Shown here piece by piece: positions 18,641-26,571 of a DNA stretch of 64,000 bases. Below the pieces are notes generated by a model that saw nothing but the letters and a program-made list of their open reading frames with translations, did not search any database and had not been told where the DNA came from. Source of the DNA: JAXMBX01 sp046349635 (lineage in GTDB: Bacteria; Planctomycetota; Planctomycetia; Planctomycetales; Planctomycetaceae); assembly GCA_046349635.1 (NCBI GenBank), contig JAXMBX010000011.1:1-64000 (forward strand). Reading direction: 5' to 3'. The translations under genes were made by a program, and so were the position numbers. Every line of letters begins with the position of its first letter. The first letter of the stretch is position 1.

Positions 18641-19654
18641 ATGGTGACAAATAAGGTCCTGTGGATCACTCTCGATGCCACGCCGCTCTCGTTGTGGGGC
18701 TGTTACGGCAACCTGCAGGGCTGGACGCCGTTCCTAGATGCGCTGGCGGCGAACGGTGTGTTGTTCGATGAATATTATTTCACTGGGCTTCGAGGAGAGG
18801 AATCGGCCAAGCGACCGAGATGGGCTGAATGCATGCGCCGTTGTGGAGGGGTGGCGGATTTCATCTCGGCGGAATCTGCAAACAAAGTTTCCAGAACGGA
18901 TCGGACGTTCTGGGGTGATCTGGAACGGCGGCTGGGAGATGCGATCCGGTCAACCGGCGAGAGTGACCGGCCGGGTTTGATCGCGTGCCAACTTCCGGAA
19001 CTGAGCGGTGAATGTTCCGAGGTGGATGATGAGGATTCCGAGCCGGAGAGTCCTCCGCCGCGCGGTTTTCCGTACGAATTATTGTCTGAAGACGAGCGAA
19101 CGGGAGTGATTCAGGATCTGGTGTTCCTGGATGAGTGGTTGGGGAAGATTCATGGTTCGTGGGATGAGGCCACGGACGAAGGTACGAACTCCTGGTTTAT
19201 CGTGACCGCGGCTCGCGGGCAGAGTTTTCCCTTCGTGGAGGATACGGAGCATCCCGGTCCACCGGAACTCGCGAGGCATGTGCCGTTGCTGATTTGCAAC
19301 GGATCAGGGAAACCGGCGGGAGAACGAGTTCGGGGATTAACCTGTGGGCTGGAACTGGAAAGCGCGATGATGGGATTGCACGCCGGGGAAGAAGCCGGAG
19401 CGGACGAATGGCGGAAATTCCTGCGGGGTGAAATCCCGGCCGAGAAGAAATCACTGGTGTGGCGCGATCCTCACGGAGATCCGGTACTGCGAACTCCCGA
19501 GGGGATGCTCGTGGAAGGGGAATCGCGGCAGGTCTTTCATCTGCCGGAAGACCGATGGGGGTTGCAAGACGTCTCCCACAGCGAGGAGGAGCTGACGGAA
19601 CGCTTGCAGGGAGAATTGCGGAAAAAACTCGCAGGGGAGGAGACGGGGACGTAA
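18641..19654 (+). CDS. degenerate sulfatase/alkaline-phosphatase-fold protein
   Basis: This is a 337-aa protein without a signal peptide. The N-terminal strand VLWITLDATPLSLWGCYGN, then TPFLDALAANGVLFDEYY, and the later LVFLDEWLGKIHGSW, SWFIVTAARGQSFPF and ARHVPLLICNGSG follow the order of sulfatases. Key active-site parts are missing. The usual paired Asp is a single one, the C/S-x-P-x-R formylglycine segment is absent (replaced by GEESAKRPRWAEC), and the D-H-G metal motif reads ARG. It is therefore probably not a hydrolase. Loss of catalysis with a retained fold suggests a binding or regulatory role, which is inference. It starts 19 bases after the DUF1570 gene. Confidence 0.75.
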   Translation: MVTNKVLWITLDATPLSLWGCYGNLQGWTPFLDALAANGVLFDEYYFTGLRGEESAKRPRWAECMRRCGGVADFISAESANKVSRTDRTFWGDLERRLGDAIRSTGESDRPGLIACQLPELSGECSEVDDEDSEPESPPPRGFPYELLSEDERTGVIQDLVFLDEWLGKIHGSWDEATDEGTNSWFIVTAARGQSFPFVEDTEHPGPPELARHVPLLICNGSGKPAGERVRGLTCGLELESAMMGLHAGEEAGADEWRKFLRGEIPAEKKSLVWRDPHGDPVLRTPEGMLVEGESRQVFHLPEDRWGLQDVSHSEEELTERLQGELRKKLAGEETGT

Positions 19655-19850
19655 TGCCTCTGGAGGAATGGAAAGGGTGATAAAAACAGAGAATCCGGGT
19701 CGCCCACTGTTTAAGGAATGGTTAAGATGGAAAAAGGAGTCTGAAGCCGGACGAATGCGGGAGAAAACGAGATTGTTACCCCGCTTCGTTCGAGTCCCTG
19801 TCACAAGGGATATCGGCCGAGCGAAATCTTCAATCTCGTGATGGAATACG

Positions 19851-20912
19851 ATGACAGAATCGATACAGAATTCGCAGGAACAGGCAGCCCGTGCCATTGA
19901 GAAATTGCAGCGGGCCTACAGCGAAATCCGACGGCAGATGGGGCAGGTGATCGTCGGTCAGGATGAGGTGCTGGATCAACTCCTGATTGCGTTGTTCAGC
20001 CGCGGTCATTGCATCCTCGAAGGGGTGCCGGGACTGGCGAAGACACTGATGATCAGCACCCTCTCCCGGTGTCTGTCGATGACTTTCAGCCGGATTCAGT
20101 TCACCCCCGACCTGATGCCGGCGGATATTACCGGGACGGAAGTGCTGGAAGAGAACCGCTCGACCGGCCGGCGGGAGTTCCGCTTCCTGGAAGGTCCCCT
20201 GTTTTACAACGTGGTCCTGGCGGATGAAATCAACCGGACCCCTCCCAAGACCCAGGCGGCTCTGCTGGAAGCAATGCAGGAACGGCAGGTCAGCGTGGGG
20301 CGAGTACGGCACCAGTTAACCGATCCGTTTTTTGTGCTGGCGACCCAGAACCCGATTGAGCAGGAAGGGACCTATGCCCTGCCCGAGGCGCAGCAGGATC
20401 GGTTCATGTTCAAGGTGTTCGTGAAATATCCCTCCTTCAAGGAAGAATTCCAGATCGCGAAGCAGACCACGTCGACACAGCACTTCGAAATCACTCCCGT
20501 CCTGAACGGAGAGGAGATCATCGAATTGCAGCGGCTGGTCAAGGAAGTTCCGGCAAGTGACCACGTGATTGAATACACATTGGCATTGGTCCGCCAGACC
20601 CGATTGACCGAACCCGGCGCGCCGGATTTCGCGAAGGAGTGGCTCAGTTGGGGGGCGGGCCCGCGTGCGGTGCAGTATTTGCTGCTGGGGAGCAAGGCCC
20701 GGGCGCTGCTGAAGGGACGCAGCCATGTCTCCACGGAGGACGTCGCCGCACTTGCGGCGCCGGTTCTGCGGCATCGCATCGTCACAAACTTTTCCGCGGA
20801 AAGCGAAGGCATTACTCCCGATCATGTGATTGAGAGGCTGATCCGGGAAACTCCCGCCAAGGAAGGGGAACTGACCCGTGACCCGAGATTCCAAAAGATT
20901 TTTGCCGCCTGA
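19851..20912 (+). CDS. MoxR family AAA+ ATPase
   Basis: This 353-aa MoxR ATPase has IVGQDEVLDQLLIALFSRGH, Walker A GVPGLAKT (58-65), Walker B VVLADEIN (121-128) with the Asp125/Glu126 pair, PPKTQAALLEAMQERQV and sensor 1 VLATQNPIEQEGTY. An arginine-finger region (LPEAQQDRF) and the C-terminal lid follow. MoxR proteins act as chaperones that help mature or insert cofactors into partner proteins, normally encoded next to DUF58 and VWA genes. That is the arrangement here: the DUF58 gene starts inside its last 35 bases. A 196-bp gap upstream separates it from the sulfatase-fold gene, so it probably has its own promoter and opens the long operon. Cytoplasmic. Confidence 0.95.
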   Translation: MTESIQNSQEQAARAIEKLQRAYSEIRRQMGQVIVGQDEVLDQLLIALFSRGHCILEGVPGLAKTLMISTLSRCLSMTFSRIQFTPDLMPADITGTEVLEENRSTGRREFRFLEGPLFYNVVLADEINRTPPKTQAALLEAMQERQVSVGRVRHQLTDPFFVLATQNPIEQEGTYALPEAQQDRFMFKVFVKYPSFKEEFQIAKQTTSTQHFEITPVLNGEEIIELQRLVKEVPASDHVIEYTLALVRQTRLTEPGAPDFAKEWLSWGAGPRAVQYLLLGSKARALLKGRSHVSTEDVAALAAPVLRHRIVTNFSAESEGITPDHVIERLIRETPAKEGELTRDPRFQKIFAA

Positions 20913-21789
20913 GGCGGTCGCGCGAATCTCTCGTCTGGATCTCAAGGCCCGGGAGATTGTCGAAGGCTTCCTTTCCGGCATGCACCGCAGCCCTTATTTC
21001 GGGCAGTCCGTCGAATTCGTGCAGCATCGGGAATACACCGTCGGGGACGATCCGCGCCGCATCGACTGGAAAGCCTGGTCCAAGACCGACAAGTACTACA
21101 TCAAGCAGTACGAAGAAGACACCAATCTCCGGACAACCCTGCTGCTCGACGCGAGCGAATCGATGGCGTACGGCAGCGGCGAGGTGAGCAAGTTTGAATA
21201 CGGCTGCACGATCGCGATGTGCCTGGCGTACCTGTTGCTCAAGCAGCAGGATTCGGTGGGGATGGTCACCTTCGACCAGGAGATTCGGAAGACGGTCCCA
21301 TTCAGCAGTCGGCGGAATCATCTGCTGAACCTGCTGGCGGCCCTCGATACGGAACTGCCCACGAAAAAATCCGATTTGCTCCCGCTCCTGTCCCGGATTG
21401 CGAACGATCAGAAGCAGCGAGGCATGATCGTCGTTATTTCCGATCTGTTTGCGGATCGGGCGGGGTTATTCAAGGGATTGAAATTGCTACGGCATCGCGG
21501 GCATGACGTGCTGGTTATGCACATCCTGGATGACGCGGAACTGGACTTTCCGTTTTCGGGGTCAACCCGGTTTGAAGGACTGGAAGACGCGGGGCAACTG
21601 CTGTGCGATCCCCGGGCGCTCCGCGAGGGATATCTGCAGGCGATGCAAAGTTTTCTTTCCGAGGTCCGGAAACAGTGCGCGGGGCACCTGGTGGACTACC
21701 AGGTAATTCGAACCAGTGAGAACCCGGACGCGGTGCTGGCGTATTTCCTCAATCATCGATTGGGTTTGAAGTCATCGGGGCGTCGTTGA
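20878..21789 (+). CDS. DUF58 domain protein
   Basis: This 303-aa protein has a GTG start and overlaps moxR by 35 bases, so translation is probably coupled. It shows the DUF58 signature (GMHRSPYFGQSVEF, REYTVGDDPRRIDWKAWSKT, YYIKQYEEDTNL) followed by a VWA-like fold with LLLDASESMAYG (D-x-S-x-S) and VVISDLFAD. There is no membrane segment, unlike many DUF58 proteins, so it is probably cytoplasmic or peripheral. DUF58 proteins are thought to bridge the MoxR ATPase and membrane VWA proteins. The direct MoxR-DUF58-BatA-like gene order supports that role. Confidence 0.93.
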   Translation: MTRDSKRFLPPEAVARISRLDLKAREIVEGFLSGMHRSPYFGQSVEFVQHREYTVGDDPRRIDWKAWSKTDKYYIKQYEEDTNLRTTLLLDASESMAYGSGEVSKFEYGCTIAMCLAYLLLKQQDSVGMVTFDQEIRKTVPFSSRRNHLLNLLAALDTELPTKKSDLLPLLSRIANDQKQRGMIVVISDLFADRAGLFKGLKLLRHRGHDVLVMHILDDAELDFPFSGSTRFEGLEDAGQLLCDPRALREGYLQAMQSFLSEVRKQCAGHLVDYQVIRTSENPDAVLAYFLNHRLGLKSSGRR

Positions 21790-21859
21790 GTGGATGTTGT
21801 ATTGAGGTCGAGAGATTCTGACGATCAACGGATTCTAACGAGGAGATTTGCAGTCTGAA

Positions 21860-24100
21860 ATGGGCTGGTTGTCGCAGTTTTTTATCAATCCCCTGATGGT
21901 GGCCGCGGGGGCGGGTTTGCTCGCCTTGCCGGTGTTGATCCATCTGATCAACCGCTGGCGTTATCGCCGCGTCCGTTGGGGGGCGATGGAATTCCTGCTG
22001 CAAAGCAAGAAGCAGAATCAGCGGAAGCTGCTCCTGGAGCAGTTACTGCTGTTGCTGTTGCGGACGGTGGCGGTGGCGGCGATTGTTGCCTTGCTGGCCC
22101 GCCCGTTTGTCGATCCGGGCCAGTTGCAGATCCTGCGCGGGGAGCGAAGCCATCACCTGGTTCTGCTGGACGATAGCCTGTCGATGCAGGATCGGGTCGA
22201 GCAGGGAGATGCGTTTGGGGAAGGAGTCAAAATCCTGCGGCGATTGGCCCAGGAAGGGGCGCGCCAGCCTGGGACACAGGCGTTGACGGTGCTGCTCCTC
22301 TCACGGCCGGATCAGCCGTTGTTCACTCAGGCGGCGCTGGATCCGCCGTTTCTCCCGGAACTGGAAGGCCGGCTGGAGAAACTGAAATGTACGCATCAGG
22401 CGGGAGAATTCCTGCCCGGTTTGCAGGCGGCACTCGATCACTTGCGACAGCCTGCCGCCTCCAAGACGCTTCACTTGGTCTCGGATTTCCGCGCGCGGGA
22501 TTGGGATCGGAGCGGAATTTACCAGGCCGTGATGCAGAGTTTTTCCCAGCAGCACGTGACGGTAAACCTGCTGCGGGCCACCCCCGCACGGCATGAGAAT
22601 CTCGCCGTGACCGAACTGAGTGGGGATCTGCACGTGGCAGCGGTGAATGTCCCGTTGCGAATTTCCACCACGATTCGGAACTTTGGAGAACAACCGGCGT
22701 CCAATATTCGGCTGGCCGTCATTCAGGACGGGGTCAAGCTCCCCTTGAGCGTGGTAATCGAGGAGCTGAATCCTTCGGAGGAGATCTCCCGGGAGTTCGA
22801 CGTGCTGTTCACGACTTCGGGAACGCACCGCTTGGAAGTGGAACTCGGTCCGGATGCTTTTCCGGGGGACAATTCCCGGTTTCTGTCGCTGGATCTGCCG
22901 ACGGCTTTGCCGGTGCTGATGATCTCCGGCAATGTCGCGGACGGAGCGGCACAATTCCTGGCGGATGCACTCGCCCCGGCAAAGGGATTGACCGGATTCG
23001 CACCGGTCATTGAAACACCAGAGTATCTGCGGCGTCAGCCGCTCGAAAAATTTGCTTCGATCTTCATGGTCAATGTTCCCGATCTCCCCGCGGATGGATT
23101 GAGACTGTTGCAGGAGTACGTCCAGAACGGTGGCGGGCTGTGCTGGTACGTCGGGGATCTGATCAAGCCGGATTTCTATCAGCAGAAACTGTATGCGGAT
23201 GGGAAAGGACTTTTTCCCGTGAAGCTGGGGCCGATTGCCGAGTTGAAAGTCGATGAGAGCAATCCGGCACCGGATCTCTCCCTGTCGAATCACCCGCTGT
23301 TCCGTTTCTTTCAAGGGGAGGAGAATCCCTTTGTGGCGGACGTGGCGGTGAAGCGCTATTTCACGGTTGAGGACGAGGCGAAACTGCCGACGCAGACGCA
23401 GGTAATCGGGCGGTTGCGCAACAAGGCTCCTTTATTTATAGAGAAGTCCTTTGGTAAGGGGAAAGTTCTGGCCTGCCTGACGACGGCGGGGGACGCGTGG
23501 ACCAACTGGCCCCAGAACCCAAGCTATGTGCTGACGCAGTTGGAATTGCAGAAGTATCTGGACCGGAATCAACCCGCTTCGGAGCCGCATGTGACAGGGG
23601 AAGAGATCCAGATTTCGCTCGATCCCGCACTGTACCGCAACCAGGTGGAAGTGCGAACGCCTGATCCGCGCAACGTGACGCGCTTGAATGTAACGCCCAA
23701 GGCTGAGCTCAAAGCGGAGAAGACCGAGCCCAAAACAGAAATGCAAGCCGCAGCGGCAGCCTTGTTGCAGGAGAAATTTGCGGAGACGGATCTCCCCGGA
23801 ATCTATACCGTGGTTCGTTTCCGCCAGGATGAGACTTCGGAGGCGCAACTGTTGACGTTTAATGTCCCTGCCACCGAAAGCGAAACGTCATTGGCGAGTT
23901 CCGAGCAGTTGCGCTCCGCGCTGGGGCTGCCGGGTGTCCGCATTCATCCGTTTGGAGAATTAGCATTGGGGCAGGGAAAATTCTCTGGGCAGGAAGTGCG
24001 TGATCTGCTGCTCCTGATTCTGGCTGGGGTTCTGATCGGCGAACAATTATTGGCCTGGAAAACCAGCTATCACCTTCCGATTCGGGAGGTGGCGGCATGA
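21860..24100 (+). CDS. BatA-like membrane VWA protein
   Basis: This is about 746 aa from the ATG at 21860; the open frame begins four codons earlier at TTG. The N-terminus is a BatA-type membrane anchor: MGWLSQFFINPLMVAAG, LPVLIHLINRWRYRRVRWGAMEFL, then a leucine-rich second segment (LLLLLLRTVAVAAIVALLARP). A VWA domain follows with LLDDSLSMQDR (D-x-S-x-S MIDAS). The middle has strands typical of CARDB-like folds (VNVPLRISTTIRNFGEQPASN) and a glutamine-amidotransferase-like segment (LRLLQEYVQNGGGLCWYVGD). One more membrane helix is at the C-terminus (LLLLILAGVLIGEQLLAW). It overlaps the next VWA gene by 4 bases (ATGA). It is likely the membrane partner of the MoxR/DUF58 pair, acting in the periplasm. 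Confidence 0.92.
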   Translation: MGWLSQFFINPLMVAAGAGLLALPVLIHLINRWRYRRVRWGAMEFLLQSKKQNQRKLLLEQLLLLLLRTVAVAAIVALLARPFVDPGQLQILRGERSHHLVLLDDSLSMQDRVEQGDAFGEGVKILRRLAQEGARQPGTQALTVLLLSRPDQPLFTQAALDPPFLPELEGRLEKLKCTHQAGEFLPGLQAALDHLRQPAASKTLHLVSDFRARDWDRSGIYQAVMQSFSQQHVTVNLLRATPARHENLAVTELSGDLHVAAVNVPLRISTTIRNFGEQPASNIRLAVIQDGVKLPLSVVIEELNPSEEISREFDVLFTTSGTHRLEVELGPDAFPGDNSRFLSLDLPTALPVLMISGNVADGAAQFLADALAPAKGLTGFAPVIETPEYLRRQPLEKFASIFMVNVPDLPADGLRLLQEYVQNGGGLCWYVGDLIKPDFYQQKLYADGKGLFPVKLGPIAELKVDESNPAPDLSLSNHPLFRFFQGEENPFVADVAVKRYFTVEDEAKLPTQTQVIGRLRNKAPLFIEKSFGKGKVLACLTTAGDAWTNWPQNPSYVLTQLELQKYLDRNQPASEPHVTGEEIQISLDPALYRNQVEVRTPDPRNVTRLNVTPKAELKAEKTEPKTEMQAAAAALLQEKFAETDLPGIYTVVRFRQDETSEAQLLTFNVPATESETSLASSEQLRSALGLPGVRIHPFGELALGQGKFSGQEVRDLLLLILAGVLIGEQLLAWKTSYHLPIREVAA

Positions 24101-26529
24101 ACGGCTTCCTGAATCTTCCCGCCCAAAGTTCGACTGGAACGCAACGCCTCGCGTGGGAACTGGGGCGCGAAAACTGGTGGATGTGGGGTATCGGTGGCCT
24201 GGTTTTACTGGGACTGTGTGCCTGGATCTATCGCCGGGATACTCGAGAACTGTCCCCGTTCTGGAAAATCTGGCTCACAGGCCTGCGGATTGCGGTCTGG
24301 GTGGGACTGTTTCTGATTTTCCTCGATCCGCAGGAACGGACGGAAACGGAAGTGACGCGCCCGTCACGGGTCGCGCTATTGGTGGACACATCAGCCTCCA
24401 TGGGATTTCCGGAGGAGACCGCGGTTCTCTCCGAACAGGGGACGACGAACGGGCGGAGTCGTACGGAAGCGGTGATCTCCTTGCTCGCCAAGTCCCCGTT
24501 GTTGGAAGAATTGCGAAAAACGCACGACGTCGAAATTCATACCTTCGACCAGCACGTGAAGACCAGGGGACACTTGCCGCAACTGGTGAAAAAGGCGGGA
24601 CCGAGCGGCGATGAGGAGACGATCGCGGCAGGATCAACGGCACCCGACTGGAAGACCTGGCTGACCCCCGCGGGTTTGGAAACGCGTCTCGGGGAAAGCA
24701 TGGTTCAACTCATCCGGGATACTGGCGGTGAAACGCTCTCCGGAATCGTTGTTCTCAGCGATGGGGCCAATAACGCGGGGATTGAGATTCCCTCCGCCCA
24801 TGAAGCGGCTTTGGCATCCAATCTGCGTGTCATTACCGTGGGAGTGGGGAGCACCAAGAAGCCGATCAACCTGCAGGTGCAAAATGTCCAGGCCCCGACG
24901 CATGCTCACTTGCACGATCATTTCGGGATCAATGCCTTCATCTCGGCGCAGGGACTGGCCGGGAAGCAGGTGCAGGTGGAACTCCTGGGTAAAGACGAAA
25001 GTTCTGCCGCTGCTCCGGTGGTTCTGCAGCAGAAGTCGGCGGATATCCTGGAGGATGGAGTTCCAGTGACGGTGAATTTCGATGTTCTGCCGGAAACTCC
25101 GGGGCGAAGGATGTTTAACATTCGCGTCCGCCCGCCCGCCGGTGTGCAGGAGTTCACGACCGAGGATAACGAAAAGCCTCTCCCGCCGATTGAGATGGTC
25201 GAGCGGAAGACGAAAGTGCTGATGGTCGCCGGCGGCCCGATGCGGGATTATCAGTTTGTCCGCAACCTGTTGCACCGCGATCGCTCGATTGAACTGAACG
25301 TCTGGCTGCAGTCGGGCGATCCTCTCATCAGCCAGGAATCGTCCAAAGTCCTGCAGGAGATCCCCAAGACCCGGGAGGAACTGTTTCAATACGACGTGAT
25401 CCTCGCCTTTGATCCGAACTGGAACAAGATTCCACCTGCGACTCAGCAGTTGATTTCAGAATGGCTCTTCCAGCAGGCGGGGGGCATGATCCTGGTGGCG
25501 GGCCAGGTCTTCACGCCGACTCTTGCCTCGCCGCGCGATGATCTCAAGACGGTGCTCGCGTGGTATCCCGTGAAGTTGCCGGGACTGTATGACGCGGATC
25601 TGGTGGGTTCCGATTTTGCGCAACCGTGGCCGGTCGAATTCACCCGTGAAGGGCAGGAAACCGACTTCCTGAAACTGATCGACACGAAAGGGACGACGTC
25701 GGTCGATGTCTGGAAACAGTTTGCGGGGATCTTCCGGTGCTTCCCCAGCGAAGGGGCGAAGCCGGGGGCGTCGGTGTTTGCGTTTCATTCCGATCCCCGC
25801 AGCCGAACTGAAAAAGGGAAACCGATCCTGCTGGCGACCCAGTTTTTCGGCGCGGGGCGAGTGCTGTACCTGGGGAGCGCGGAAATCTGGCGACTCCGCG
25901 CCCTCGATGAGAATTTTTACGACCGCTTCTGGGTGAACATGCTCCGCGAGGTGGGACAGGGAAGGTTGTTGCGCGGGACCAATCGGGGATTGCTGCTGCT
26001 GGAAAAGGGAACCTACCCCCTGGGAAGTTCCATTCCGATTCGCGCTCGCCTGCTCGACCCGCAGTATCGTCCTGTCGTGGCGGACAAACAATCGTTGGAG
26101 ATCATGGACCCGCGCGGGCGGCTCATCCAGCCTCCGATTGAACTGGTGAAGAATCCTCTGCAGCCGGGAGAATATCAGGGCGCGTTTAACGCATCGCTGC
26201 CGGGACGCTATCGGCTGAAGATGGCAGTGCCACAAGCGGTCGAGGAAGTGATGGGCTACCTGCAAGTGCAACTTCCCGATTTCGAATACCTCCATCCCGA
26301 GCAGGATGAGCGGGGATTGAAACAACTGGCGACCGCGGAAAATGGCGGCCTTTACCTGCCGATCAAGGAAGCGGCAGCAAAGCTGCCGGGCCTGTTGCCG
26401 GATCGGAGCCAGACGAAAACGCAATTTGATATTCCCCGCCCGTTGTGGGATCGGATGTGGGTGATGTATTTGCTGGTCGGATTGTTGTCGCTGGAATGGC
26501 TCAGCCGGAAACTCCTCAAACTCAGTTAA
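24097..26529 (+). CDS. membrane VWA / glutamine-amidotransferase-like protein
   Basis: This 810-aa protein starts within the stop of the BatA-like gene (ATGA). Two N-terminal membrane helices (MWGIGGLVLLGLCAWIY; GLRIAVWVGLFLIFL) precede a VWA domain: VALLVDTSASMGFPEE carries the MIDAS D-x-S-x-S, and GIVVLSDGANNAGIE a later strand. A beta-sandwich (~250-360) is followed by a class I glutamine-amidotransferase-like region (VLMVAGGPMRDYQFVRNLL, GGMILVAGQVF) that lacks an obvious catalytic Cys triad. A beta-rich section and a final helix (WVMYLLVGLLSLEWLSR) end the protein. This architecture recurs in planctomycete Bat-type clusters. The fold is clear; the function, probably assembly or sensing at the envelope, is inferred. 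Confidence 0.9.
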   Translation: MNGFLNLPAQSSTGTQRLAWELGRENWWMWGIGGLVLLGLCAWIYRRDTRELSPFWKIWLTGLRIAVWVGLFLIFLDPQERTETEVTRPSRVALLVDTSASMGFPEETAVLSEQGTTNGRSRTEAVISLLAKSPLLEELRKTHDVEIHTFDQHVKTRGHLPQLVKKAGPSGDEETIAAGSTAPDWKTWLTPAGLETRLGESMVQLIRDTGGETLSGIVVLSDGANNAGIEIPSAHEAALASNLRVITVGVGSTKKPINLQVQNVQAPTHAHLHDHFGINAFISAQGLAGKQVQVELLGKDESSAAAPVVLQQKSADILEDGVPVTVNFDVLPETPGRRMFNIRVRPPAGVQEFTTEDNEKPLPPIEMVERKTKVLMVAGGPMRDYQFVRNLLHRDRSIELNVWLQSGDPLISQESSKVLQEIPKTREELFQYDVILAFDPNWNKIPPATQQLISEWLFQQAGGMILVAGQVFTPTLASPRDDLKTVLAWYPVKLPGLYDADLVGSDFAQPWPVEFTREGQETDFLKLIDTKGTTSVDVWKQFAGIFRCFPSEGAKPGASVFAFHSDPRSRTEKGKPILLATQFFGAGRVLYLGSAEIWRLRALDENFYDRFWVNMLREVGQGRLLRGTNRGLLLLEKGTYPLGSSIPIRARLLDPQYRPVVADKQSLEIMDPRGRLIQPPIELVKNPLQPGEYQGAFNASLPGRYRLKMAVPQAVEEVMGYLQVQLPDFEYLHPEQDERGLKQLATAENGGLYLPIKEAAAKLPGLLPDRSQTKTQFDIPRPLWDRMWVMYLLVGLLSLEWLSRKLLKLS

Positions 26530-26571
26530 GCGGATTTGTTTTTGAAGATTGGCTTCCCGAAGTTTTGCCCG

